Shown: piece by piece, positions 27,051 through 37,100 of the stretch
Layout: each line of letters starts with the position of its first letter
Position numbering within the stretch: the first letter of the stretch is position 1
Assembly (NCBI GenBank): GCA_023515795.1
Contig: JALGPX010000026.1
Coordinates: 1-41,684 of the forward strand
Direction of reading: 5' to 3'
DNA from: Amoeboaphelidium occidentale
Taxonomy: Eukaryota > Aphelidiomycota > Aphelidea
Length of the DNA: 41,684 nucleotides
The notes under the pieces: model-generated
What the model was told of the DNA's origin: nothing
Seen by the model: the letters and a program-made list of their open reading frames with translations, nothing else
Databases searched by the model: none
Translations under genes and position numbers: made by a program

Positions 27051-28274
27051 ATGGAACATTACGCAAAACCTTTGAATTCAAGCGCTGGCAAAATCTTGAC
27101 TGTCCCCGCAGATAAAGCAGCACCCAAATTGTTTCAGCCATTGAAACTACGTGAAATGGAGCTGAAGAATCGTGTGGTTGTGTCTCCCATGTGTATGTAC
27201 TCCAGCATTGATGGCTACACCTCTGATTTTCATTTGGTACATATTGGGTCATTTGCTTTACATGGTGCTGGTTTGATTTTAATGGAAGCAACAAGTGTAA
27301 GCCCTAATGGAGGTATCACCCCAAGAGATACTGGTCTGTACTTAGATGGGCACATTGCCAATTTAAAACGCATTACTGATTTTGCGCACCAATTTGATGC
27401 AAAGATTGGCATTCAGTTAGCTCATGCTGGTCGTAAGGGTTCAACGTATCCTCCTTTTGTTGGCAGAGGCCATGGTGCAGCAATTCCTGTTGGAGAACCT
27501 GATGAACCTGAAAATAACATCACGAAGAATGGTTGCAAAGGTTTCGAAGTTGATGGACCATCTGCTGTGAGATGGAGTTCTGAATTGGCAATGCCTCATG
27601 AATTATCTGTGAAAGAAATCAAGAAGATTGTGTCTGACTTTGCTATGGCAGCTGAAAGAGCTGACAAGGCTGGTTTTGACACTGTTGAAATTCACGCTGC
27701 TCATGGATACTTAATTCATCAGTTTCTGTCACCTGTGAGCAACAAAAGAACAGACGAGTATGGTGGGTCATTTGATAATCGTGTGAGATTTTTTCTGGAA
27801 ATTTGTGAGGCAATTAGGAAAGTGTTCCCTAAAGAGAAACCTATTTTAATTCGTTTCAGTTGCTCTGACTGGTTAGACGATGGTTGGAATTTGGAAGAAA
27901 CAACTAAATTGACAAAGATCCTGTACGAGAGGGAATTATGTGATCTTGTTGACTGCAGTGCTGGTGGTATTGTGAGTGGTGTGAAACCTCCAACATTGAA
28001 GCCTGGATATCAGGTTCCTTATGCTGCTCATATTAAAAAGAGCATTCCTGATATTCAAGTTGGAACTGTTGGTTTGATTACTGAGCCTAAGCATGCTGAG
28101 CAGATATTGCAGGATGGTCATGCTGATGTTGTCATGTTGGCTCGCGAGTTCCTAAGAAACCCTGTGTGGATTCAAAGAGCTGCTTCTGAGTTGGGCGTAA
28201 CTGTCGATAGAATCGCGCAGTACAGAAGAGCTAAGGAATCGCATGGCGCAACTTTTGCCGCAGAAAACAAATAA
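27051..28274 (+). CDS. old yellow enzyme-type NADH:flavin oxidoreductase (class III, YqjM-like)
   Basis: A single-exon FMN-dependent ene-reductase of 407 aa with a TIM barrel. Family marks: KLFQPLKLREMELKNRVVVSPMCMYS at the start (the Cys of MCMYS is typical of YqjM-like enzymes), IGIQLAHAGRKGS, GPSAVRW, DKAGFDTVEIHAAHGYLIHQF, then LSPVSNKRTDEYGGS-NR, PILIRFSCSDWL and GHADVVMLAREFLRNP, which binds the FMN phosphate. It reduces activated C=C bonds of unsaturated aldehydes, ketones and quinones using NAD(P)H. There is no targeting peptide, so it is probably cytosolic. The TTACGTAA site upstream would fit oxidative-stress control. AATAAA (28270-28275) overlaps the stop codon. Confidence 0.92.
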   Translation: MEHYAKPLNSSAGKILTVPADKAAPKLFQPLKLREMELKNRVVVSPMCMYSSIDGYTSDFHLVHIGSFALHGAGLILMEATSVSPNGGITPRDTGLYLDGHIANLKRITDFAHQFDAKIGIQLAHAGRKGSTYPPFVGRGHGAAIPVGEPDEPENNITKNGCKGFEVDGPSAVRWSSELAMPHELSVKEIKKIVSDFAMAAERADKAGFDTVEIHAAHGYLIHQFLSPVSNKRTDEYGGSFDNRVRFFLEICEAIRKVFPKEKPILIRFSCSDWLDDGWNLEETTKLTKILYERELCDLVDCSAGGIVSGVKPPTLKPGYQVPYAAHIKKSIPDIQVGTVGLITEPKHAEQILQDGHADVVMLAREFLRNPVWIQRAASELGVTVDRIAQYRRAKESHGATFAAENK

Positions 28275-28334
28275 AGCAACAACTTGAAATAAGAATCAAA
28301 CAACAACAAATCGTTTTTCTGAAACTGTTTCAAC

Positions 28335-29680
28335 ATGCAAAGATCGTGGAATAAACACTTGAGCCATCCTAAGGAAGCCGACCTGTTCGCTGAAAATGCC
28401 ACTTTAACTTTTGTACCAACAGCAGCAGGTGCTACCGGTAAACAAGAAATTTCTAATTATCTTGCCAAATGCACAAAGCTTGACGCTTTGCAGTTTGTTG
28501 TTTCAATTGCTGACACTTTGGGCAACAAAGGTCCCATCACTCTGCAGCCTGGTGGCACTGTCTTAAAGTCAAGAACTGTGGCAGAAGGAACTATCGTTGA
28601 AGAATTGTTGGTTCGTTTGAGTCACGACGAAGAAATTGCTTGGTTGCTTCCTGGTGTGCGTCCAACCTCAAAGGAGCTTTGCTTCCCAATGGTCGTTGTT
28701 GCTACTTTTGTTAAGGACAAGATATCATCAAAGAGATTGTACTGGGACCAAGCAACTGTCTTGAAACAAGCTGGTTTGTTGCCAACTGATCGCGATTACG
28801 CTGCTGCAAAGAATGCCATGATCGTTCCTGCTTTGAATGCTGCTGAAATCTCAACTCGCTTTATTGATGAGAGCAATAATGCTAATGTCAATGTTTTGGA
28901 GAAGATAATTGCCTCGTTGCCTGCTGCTGGTGAACATGTTCCACCTGCGACTGGAGTACATCTAGCTCACTCGGTAATATTTCAAGATTTGTAATCTTAC
29001 AATTATAGCCTGATAATCATTTGATTAAAGACAGTGTTGGTGATATGTTGACTGGTACAGCTAAACCTGAAGTGCATCGTTCATCCATGAAATTAAGTTC
29101 AGATCATTTGGGAGGCAAGAGTCATGTATTTGATGATACTCCTTTGCCAAAACCAAACGTGCATGTTGATCCTCGTAGGTATGAAACCCATTTTGCTATT
29201 GGAGATGAGAGCAAGTTGAAGGATAAGAGTTCATTGGCTGCTCAAACAACAGTCTTGGCTGAGAGTGAAGACATGCGTTTAGGTAAACATCGTCCTCACA
29301 CAAAGTCTGGAAATGAAAGTCACTTTTCCTTGAGCGCCGAGAAGAATGTAGAGGAGACTGCAAAAGAGCCACAAAGAAAATCTGCTCAGAAGTATCATAA
29401 CACATCAAGCTTTGATATTGCAGCTGATGAAAATTCTGTTCAAAAAGAGAATATTGTTGCAAAGAAGTCATTTGGTGGAAAGAACCAGTCTCAATGGGAC
29501 TTTGGAGAATCTAATGATGCTCAAGTCGCAAAGAACTCTGCAATTCCTTCCACAAAGGGAAGCACTGAAGCTGTAAACATGTGGGCAAGTAGCAGCAACG
29601 GTTTAGGCACTACTCAGAACCGTCCGTCTTCTCGTGTTTTAAATGTACCTGGAGGAAAGTCATCAATTACTATTGGTTGA
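28335..29680 (+). CDS. NTF2/SnoaL-like domain protein with RPSSRVL-type tail
   Basis: Exons 28335-28973 and 29009-29680, 35-nt intron (GTAATA...ATTATAG), 436 aa. The N-terminal ~200 residues look like an NTF2/SnoaL-like cone: FAENATLTFVPTAAG, GKQEISNYLAKC, then TVAEGTIVEELLVRLSHDEEIAWLLPGVRP. The second exon is a disordered tail with short repeats around aromatic-acidic cores (ETHFAIGDES, ESHFSLSAE, QWDFGESND). It ends RPSSRVLNVPGGKSSITIG, reminiscent of the SSRVLxPPGG motif of HN1/Jupiter microtubule-associated proteins. Enzymatic activity is not evident. The intron separates domain and tail exactly, suggesting exon-level fusion. The stop lies 17 bp from the stop of the convergent uL15m gene. 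Confidence 0.65.
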
Positions 29681-29686
29681 GCTTTT

Positions 29687-29695
29687 TTTATTAAA
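29687..29695. terminator. bidirectional polyadenylation signal TTTATTAAA
   Basis: Within the 17 bp between two convergent stop codons, one 9-mer gives AATAAA on the minus strand (for uL15m, 29687-29692) and ATTAAA on the plus strand (29690-29695, for the NTF2-like gene). Confidence 0.5.
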
Positions 29696-29697
29696 CC

Positions 29698-30792
29698 TTA
29701 ACGTGCTTCAATCTGTTTCACTTCAACTTGCTCTTCATGCTCGCGTTCAGAGTCCATCTCATGCCTGAATTCTTGTTCGTTCGATGCATGCATTTGGCTC
29801 TGTTTCTGCTCTTCTTCAGGCGAACCAAAATGGCTTATTACATTATCGCCTTCAACTTCGATCCATTTCCAGTCAGCCTGATTTGGAAACCATTTCTGGT
29901 TCTTCCAGTCTTCTTGCCTTTTCTTCTTGGCTTGTTCAGCCTCCAACTGCTCCTTCTCATACAGTTTCTGTCTTTCAGCTCGCTTTGTCTGTAAATAAGT
30001 CAGCATGTTTTTCATGCCAGACACTTCATAAATCTTTACAGCTTCAACAGCTTCAGGTAGAAACTCCTTTTCTGTCTCTGCATCTGCAATGTAACCTCTT
30101 GGCTTGAATTCTTTTTCATAGACTTCCTTTGAAGAAAGATATCCTCTAAAATCTGGGTTGGTGTAGTACAAAATGTCCTTCTCTAACACGGGCCTTTCAA
30201 AAGGAGGCCTGACAGGATATAACTGAGGCTTCAGCAGAACTTCGATGCCTTTCCGTGAATGATAAACAGTGCGCACTGTACCGCCGTGACTCTCAACAAT
30301 ATTAATCGCTGATCGTGAAGCTTTTGATACTTCAATACGAACTCCTTTAGATTTGAAGTATTCACCACCGTTGGCAAGCAATTTAACACCATCTCGTATC
30401 TTTCCTGGAATGATACCACTCAGTTTTAAGGTTCTCATAGTGATTAACTCTTCAGTATTCAGTCTGCCCATATCGATCCAATGCTGCAACTTATCTAAAT
30501 TAACAGTTCTATAACGCGGTTTCGCGTCTCTAGCAGCCCAAGTCCATCTGGGCAATCCTTCGATAATTGGGTTCGTGTAAAGTCCAGTGAACCAAGGCTG
30601 TGGTCGTTTTCCGTGATGTTTTTGCCCTCCGTTACCGCGACCAGAAGAACCACCGCGCTTTCCACCTCTACCAACCCTCTGCCTTTTAGTATACGCACCG
30701 GGGTTAGGTGATAAACTATTGATCATAATTTGGGTCTTCAAAGGCTCCACTTTAGCTGTAGTGTGAAGCTTTCTAAAGTGCCAAAATATCAT
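29698..30792 (-). CDS. mitochondrial ribosomal protein uL15m
   Basis: A 364-aa protein from the ATG at 30792. It starts MIFWHFRKLHTTAKVEP, a mitochondrial presequence. The uL15 hallmark Gly/Arg-rich loop follows: LSPNPGAYTKRQRVGRGGKR, GGSSGRGNGGQKHHGKR, then QPWFTGLYTNPIIEGLPR. The conserved C-terminal uL15 segment is at GVKLLANGGEYFKS and VRIEVSKASRSAINIVESHGG. Beyond it a mitochondrial-specific extension is charged and helical (KRAERQKLYEKEQLEAEQ). It is a component of the mitochondrial large subunit central protuberance area. An upstream TTG is open but I prefer the ATG because the presequence then lies at the N-terminus. Only 32 bp separate its ATG from that of the divergent DnaJ gene. 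Confidence 0.9.
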   Translation of the reverse strand: MIFWHFRKLHTTAKVEPLKTQIMINSLSPNPGAYTKRQRVGRGGKRGGSSGRGNGGQKHHGKRPQPWFTGLYTNPIIEGLPRWTWAARDAKPRYRTVNLDKLQHWIDMGRLNTEELITMRTLKLSGIIPGKIRDGVKLLANGGEYFKSKGVRIEVSKASRSAINIVESHGGTVRTVYHSRKGIEVLLKPQLYPVRPPFERPVLEKDILYYTNPDFRGYLSSKEVYEKEFKPRGYIADAETEKEFLPEAVEAVKIYEVSGMKNMLTYLQTKRAERQKLYEKEQLEAEQAKKKRQEDWKNQKWFPNQADWKWIEVEGDNVISHFGSPEEEQKQSQMHASNEQEFRHEMDSEREHEEQVEVKQIEAR

Positions 30793-30824
30793 GCTTCTTG
30801 ATTTCTTGAAAAAGACTTTGCGAT
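30793..30824. promoter_or_regulatory. 32-bp divergent intergenic spacer
   Basis: This is the only sequence between the start codons of uL15m (minus) and the DnaJ-X gene (plus). It holds no TATA box. Each promoter must extend into the partner's coding region or transcription must start very near the ATG. Confidence 0.5.
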
Positions 30825-32297
30825 ATGACCATAACGACAAAGTTACCGCCCAGCGCCGTGATATGTTTCTGCAAGAAATGCAACGCTGCTCTTTACTTTA
30901 CTTATGATGACATGATGGCTGAGTTCAAGGATGCGACACCTGTAAGCATGACGATCAAATGTCACCAGTGTTCCGTTGAATTAACCGTGGCTTCCGTGTA
31001 CTCTGGCATGCTTCCTTCTGCTGATAAGTTTGGGCGTATTTTGATACCGCCTAATGCGCCTTATGTGAAATTAAGCCAGGCTTTGAGTGATCAGCCGCAG
31101 GGTTCTTCAGCTGTTGGTTCAAAATACTCTCAAATGGATTACTATGAGATTCTACACGTTCAAAAGACATCTACAAGCGATGAAATTAAGAAGGCCTACT
31201 ACAAACTCGCAATGAAGCATCACCCTGATAAGTTCAGAGGCACTGAGCAGGAGGTACAGGAAAACGAAGAGCATTTCAAGGCGATTTCTGAAGCATATCA
31301 AATTCTATCTGACCAGACGTTAAGGGAAAGATACGATCGTTATGGCAGAGAGACAAACGATGACAGCGCTTTGCGACCAGACGGTGGTTTTAAAGATCCT
31401 GAAAAGTTCTTTAAGGACGTCTTTGGCGGTGAAATGTTTGTCGATTTAATCGGAGAATTGTCTATTTCACGCGAGCTTGGCGATGCTATGAATGGTTTAT
31501 CAGGTGAAGCAGGAGGGGCTGGTAATGCTAATTCCTCACAAGAACACGCACTTTCTGATGAAGAAAAAGATAAGCGCAGAAGAGAAAGAATTGTTAAATT
31601 GGCAAATAATCTTCTACACAAGATGAGTGCATTCACTGATAGCACCGGTAATAATGATGTTGTCGCTCAGGAGTTTATGCGTAAGATTAAAGAAGAAGCA
31701 GAAGATTTGAAACATGCGTCTTATGGCGTTGAACTATTGCATGCTATTGGGTACATGTACTGCTTGAAAGCAAATCAGTGGCTTGGTAAAGAAGATACAT
31801 TCTTGGGTATCGGTAAAGTTTGGGGCGATTTCAGGGAACGTGGCCATTTCATCAGTGAAACTTTTGGAACTATAAAATCCGCCGTTGAACTTCAATCCAC
31901 CATTTCGAAACTGCAGCAACACGAAGAAGCTTCTCAGAAGGGCAGTGTGGCTGATGCTAAAGAGAAAAGAAAGATCTTGACCGAAGAAGAGAAGGCAAGA
32001 CTGGAAGAGTTGGCAGCAAAGAAAGGATTAGACACCATTTGGAAAGGATCCAAAATTGAAATTGAAACCGTAATTAGAGATGTTTGTGATGTCGTTCTGT
32101 CTGGCAAGCCAGTGGAGTTCTATGAAACAAAAGCTAAGGAAAATACTAATGAAACGCAAAATCAGGCACAAAACAATAATGTTGTGCTAGTTGATAAGAA
32201 GATCATAAGGAAAAGAGCTCAGGCATTACAATTAATTGGAAAATGCTATCAGGAAGTCAAGCCAGACGCCGACTACGTCTCAAGAAAGTTTCAATAG
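30825..32297 (+). CDS. DnaJ-X (Hsp40) protein with N-terminal zinc-ribbon-like motif
   Basis: A single-exon co-chaperone of 490 aa. The J domain starts near residue 104 (MDYYEILHVQKTSTSDEIKK) with HPD at ~133 (KHHPDKF) and ends RERYDRYGRE. A DnaJ-X domain follows (~235-400: ERIVKLANNLLHKM, ASYGVELLHAIGYMY, FLGIGKVWGDF), as in yeast Caj1/Djp1 and plant DnaJ-X proteins. Djp1 aids peroxisomal and mitochondrial import and Caj1 acts at membranes. Unlike those, this protein has ~100 extra N-terminal residues with C16xxC19 and C46xxC49 in a zinc-ribbon-like or Zn-finger spacing (FCKKC, KCHQC). It stimulates Hsp70 ATPase through HPD. The zinc site is inferred from Cys spacing only. AATAAA begins about 20 nt past the stop. 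Confidence 0.87.
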   Translation: MTITTKLPPSAVICFCKKCNAALYFTYDDMMAEFKDATPVSMTIKCHQCSVELTVASVYSGMLPSADKFGRILIPPNAPYVKLSQALSDQPQGSSAVGSKYSQMDYYEILHVQKTSTSDEIKKAYYKLAMKHHPDKFRGTEQEVQENEEHFKAISEAYQILSDQTLRERYDRYGRETNDDSALRPDGGFKDPEKFFKDVFGGEMFVDLIGELSISRELGDAMNGLSGEAGGAGNANSSQEHALSDEEKDKRRRERIVKLANNLLHKMSAFTDSTGNNDVVAQEFMRKIKEEAEDLKHASYGVELLHAIGYMYCLKANQWLGKEDTFLGIGKVWGDFRERGHFISETFGTIKSAVELQSTISKLQQHEEASQKGSVADAKEKRKILTEEEKARLEELAAKKGLDTIWKGSKIEIETVIRDVCDVVLSGKPVEFYETKAKENTNETQNQAQNNNVVLVDKKIIRKRAQALQLIGKCYQEVKPDADYVSRKFQ

Positions 32298-32472
32298 TGA
32301 GTAGTAAGATATAATGAATAAATTAGGTAAAGGAACTCTAATACGCCAAATAGCGAGTGTCTAAGAGGTTTATAAGCGACTCATGGCCAATTGTCTTACT
32401 TTGGTATTTCCGAAACAAAGTCGTCCCAATTGTTTGAACGTCAAACACCGCCTGAGCTTCGTTTTCACTAAA

Positions 32473-34080
32473 ATGACAGCGGACAAGACTTTGCAATCGC
32501 TTATTAACATTCTGCCAAAGAAATCGAAGGCCGAAAGCACCAGGAACGAAGTCGATTTCGTTAAGTTCATGCCTTCGGAAACACCAATGAAATCGCATAA
32601 TGGAACACCGCACTCGCACCTCTTCCGGAACGCTCTTTCACCGGGATCATTTGGAATATTTACGAATGTTTCTAATGGAAGAGAAATGCCTTCTTCGCCT
32701 TCGTTGTATGATTTGCATTCGAAAGGTACGCCGCTGGACTTGAGACATGAGCGATTGGAAGAGGAATTCGTCGAGCAGCAGACGCCTACCCGGAGCTTTC
32801 AGACTTTACGGGATGCCTTTTCAGAGGAAGAATCTTTTGAGGGAAATTCCAGTTTATTAAAGGATAATGTGGAAACTTCTGAAACGGCTGGACAGACGCT
32901 GTTGTTTGGCACACCTACGAAACGACCAGAATCGCCATTGCAGATTAAGGACACTCTCGAAAGTATGCAAATCTCGCCGGCGCACAATTCTGAGTTCCTT
33001 ATAGAAAATGAGTCGCCGAATCCTCAAAACAATTTTCTTAAGAAGGGCTTCTTTTCCTCGCCTTTGCATTTGACTGGTAAACGCAGAGTTTCGTTTTACG
33101 AAGAATGGAATTCTCCTAAACTGAAAATGTTGGTTTCAGCTAATGGTTCTGCTAACGGCGTTGATTCTGGCAAAAGCTCAAACAAGGATTACTTTAATCA
33201 AAACTATTTCGTTGAGAAAACTCTTGGTAAAGGCGAGTTCGCGGAAGCGTTCCTGGTCACTCGGGTAAAAGGCGAAGGGCAGAACTCCCTTTGTGTGATA
33301 AAGAGAAATAAGCAAATCTATCATGGCTCGAAAGATCGAAAGCGGAAACTAGAAGAAGTAGAGATTCTTAAAGAGTTATCATCAAATGATCGCATTGTAA
33401 AATTGTATCAAGCATGGGAGCAAAGAGGAATTCTTTACATGGAACTGGAATACTGCGATTTGGGAAATCTTAGTCAATATTCTTCTGCTTTGTCTCGATC
33501 GTTCACAGAAGATGAAACTCTTTATTTATTCACACAGTTGGTTCAAGGACTGTCATTTATACATTCAAAGGATGTTCTTCATTTGGATATTAAACCCTCG
33601 AATATTCTCATAACATCAAACGGTACAGATGATCCGAATGCATCAATGCCTTTCAGTATAAAGGTTAGTGACTTTGGCATGGCGGTCTCTAGAACATCCG
33701 AAGAATTCTTGGATCATCTCTCTTCGTCTTTTACGCGGAGTATCATTGGGATAGACAGAGAAGGAGATCGAGTTTATGTCGCAAAAGAGATCATTACCGA
33801 GAGTAAGTATTCAGTCAAGTGCGACATATTTTCTCTCGGTTTGACAATGCTGGAAACTTCATTTAACGTCCTGTTGCCTTGTGAAGGAAGTCTTTGGCAT
33901 ACATTACGTGATCAAGAATTTCATATTGATCCAAATCAAGTCAGACTAATGCCAGCAAACGAAAAGGTACTTTAAGGAATTTCAGTTCTAACATTTTAGA
34001 TAAGTAGCATCATATCGTTATGTATGAACTCAAATCCTGTAAGCAGACCATCAGCAGATGAGATTCTGTGTATGCTCTAA
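32473..34080 (+). CDS. Wee1-family protein kinase
   Basis: Exons 32473-33966 and 34000-34080 with a 33-nt intron (GTACTT...TTCTAACATTTTAG, a perfect CTAAC branch site); 524 aa. An unstructured Ser/Thr-Pro-rich N-terminus of ~240 residues (SPSLYDL, GTPLDL, QQTPTRSF, FGTPTKRPESP) precedes the kinase domain: LGKGEFAEAF (~251), VIKRNK lysine, YMELEYCDLGNL, catalytic HLDIKPSN (~370-377), SDFGMAV, then EGDRVYVAKEII, which replaces APE as in Wee1 (GD.R.LA.E). Wee1 kinases phosphorylate the inhibitory Tyr of Cdk1 and delay mitosis. TP/SP sites suggest CDK feedback. I chose ATG 32473 (AAAATGA context) over an in-frame ATG at 32383. It converges on the myosin gene with 36 bp between stops; AATAAA starts at 34091. 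Confidence 0.9.
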
Positions 34081-34116
34081 CCGGTTTCGTAATAAAAATC
34101 TATTGATTGTTGCATT

Positions 34117-37100
34117 TTATGCATCCTGTGCGATAATGATGGATGCTCCGTCCTTTGTTACGGTGATTGCAGTCTGAGGCAACGATTTATCCTGTGAGAA
34201 CTTGATAATTGCAGTTTTCTTACCAGCATTCAAAGAAATCTGTGCAGAGCAATTAATGGATTTCTTTGTCAAATACTGGACACGAGAAGCAAATTCAATT
34301 GCAATACCTGAAGACTGAAACTGATACAAACAATCCCCTTTCTTGCTATCAGTTTCATGCAAACCAATGAATCCATCTGCCAAGTTGGTTGTAGAAACTT
34401 GAGTGACATTGGAAATCGGAGAATATTCCTTCAAAGCCAACGATTTACCGTCCAGAATGTAAACGGTCTTATCAGTCAAGACAATTAGGCGAGGAACAAC
34501 CTTTTTAAGTGCGTGTCTGTGATACTTATCTGTCATTGCAGCAAATACTACCTGTTCATTGTTAGAGTTGATCTTGTTCCATTTTGCTGCAGAAGAAGCA
34601 GAAGTGAGATCGAAATGAGCGCCTTTGAATTGAACAGGAACACTGACCTCATAATTCGCTTTCTTTCCTTTGAAAGTTTCGCTTGCAATCAGCTTCAACT
34701 CAAGCATGTTCTTTCTTGCAGGAGATAAGCCTTTTCTGTATCTCTTCGCCATAAATCTGTGATAAACAATCTTCATCGGCTGCAAGACATCCTTAACACA
34801 CGCAGAAGCCTTAGTTGGCCATTGAATGTGTCTCCAATTCTTGGCTTGCATCACTGCAGATTTCAATGTCTTTTGCAAATAATTCTTTCTTAAGCAACGC
34901 AAAAAGAACCTACTTAAAATAGGAGCCGCACGCTTTGTATTATCGCGATACTTTTTGGCCATAACTTTTCTGTACATTGACAAAAGCAACTCGCTTGTTG
35001 CTTTCAATTCTTCACTTGCTTCTGGCCATTGAATTTTATGCCATCTACGACCCGCTTTAATCATCGATTCCTTTGCTTCTTTCAAAAACTTCAATCTCAA
35101 TCTTCTAATCCAGAATCTGCGAATGATAGGAACCGCCTTCGAAGGCTGACGAGCAAGCATAAGCCTGTAACGCTTTCTTTGAACAAAACCTTTTGCGATT
35201 TTCGTTACAATGCGAATCTTTCTGATATTTGACTTGTGAATTTTCTTTTGAGGATACATTCTAATGACAGACTGAAGTTTAATGGCAGCTTGTTTCATTC
35301 TCAAATACTTCTTTCTATAAATGTAAGCCAAATAGTTTGCTCTGATCTTTGAAGCTACAGTATGCTTCATATTTTCCCTCTTTTCTTCCAAAGCGAAAAC
35401 TGTTGAAGGATTCTTAATGAAAATCTTGGTCTTGCCGATTTCAAATTCTGGTTTCGCAAATCCAACGGAAGTCATAATCGAAGCTGCATTTTCGGCTGGA
35501 GTTCCCTTCAAATGTGGCCAAGTGTTTTTAGAAAGCATTTTGTAGCGGTCAACGAATTTTTCAAAGTTCTGTCTATAACAAAATCCAGCTCTGCGAACTC
35601 TAATATTCTCGAGCAAACCTAAATATCTGCACTGGTGAAGAACTAGCTCTTCATCATAAACGCCAGCTTTCTTTTCTAGATTCGGCTTGACACATCTAAT
35701 GTAATGAGGATTCTTAGACAAAAGGTTTTCCATCAATTGAGAAATTGAAGTCCTAAACTGACTTCCAAGCGTTTCAGGTCTTTTTAGATCACTATCAGTT
35801 TTGCTTTCTGGAAATACAGAGCGTATTTGATGTTTTGATGAATCATTCAATGTATGCAGAACATTCTTGTTCAGCAAATCAGTATTCTTATCAAGAAATC
35901 CTTCAACATTGTATGTGACTGGGCCTGCGTAATGCTGAAGCCTAAAAACATCCTCTGTCAAAGAGTGATCAGTCTTGTATGACTTTTCCTTGCTGTCAAA
36001 GTGAGCATGTTTGATAACGTTCTGATTCAACTTTGCCAGGAAGGTCTTATCAGAAACTTCACCTGGTCTCAAACATTCCTCGTCGAGTAATGACAAAATG
36101 CCTTTTGGCTTAGCCTCAATTAAACTACAAATGACTTCATTGTTGAAGTATTCAATATGATTCCATGTGATTCCTTCGCTCGCGTATTCTTCCTGCTCAG
36201 ATTTCAAGGTAAGCTGAATGAAAACCTGCTGTAATCTCTCGTTCGTGTAGTTAATGCAGAATTGCTCAAATCCATTCTTGGTGAATACTTCGAAGCCATA
36301 AATATCCAAGACGCCAATGACATTCTTTCTCTCTCTTGTCTCGTAATTGATCTTGGAGTTCAGCAGTCTGATGAACCAATTGAAGAATCTTTCATACAAT
36401 CCTTTAGCCATTGCATCGCGCGTGTAACTTGCTTTATCTGCATTCAAAGCAACAGTCATATCAGTGTGATCTTTCTGCTTAGACATGTCTTTAACTGTTT
36501 TAGTTGTTAATGCAGCCAATAATGCATCTGATGTCACGCCAAGTAAAGAAGCAGCATTTTGCAAAGACAACGCTGACTTTTCATTCGCTACAACACAACC
36601 TTGCGATTTATCTTCTTGATCAGCGAAATCAATGTTGCCCAAATGAAGTACCGCAGCCACAATTTCATAGAGAATTTCTTCATCCTCCTCATCAATACCA
36701 ATTGCCTTCATTGAAGATCTTACGGTATCAAATTCAGCCTTGTCATCAATACCATCGACAGTCTGAACTTTAGAATTTGATAGATAACGATAATCAAGAG
36801 CATTTCTAGTCAAATTTAGTCTTGACAATAGTTCTGCATCTGCTCCTTTTATCAGCTGATAGAAGATGTGAAACGATCTTTCACCAGCATTTTGTCTGAT
36901 AATACGCGCCTTCTCGAGTAAGTAAGTGGTGACATAACCACCAACGGGATCTCCTTTAAAGTCAAATTGCAAATCCATATATTTGCCAAATCTTGAACTG
37001 TTATCGTTCCTTGTAGTTTTAGCATTGCCCAAAGCTTCAAGACATGGATTGGAGTTGAGCAATTGCTCTTTGATCTTATCGACATCTTGAGAGCTTTCGG

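Noticed and set aside
32383-32472. 30-residue longer Wee1 start
   Set aside because: The upstream ATG has a poor context (C at -3), while 32473 has AAAATGA; the added residues show no conserved feature. It remains possible.
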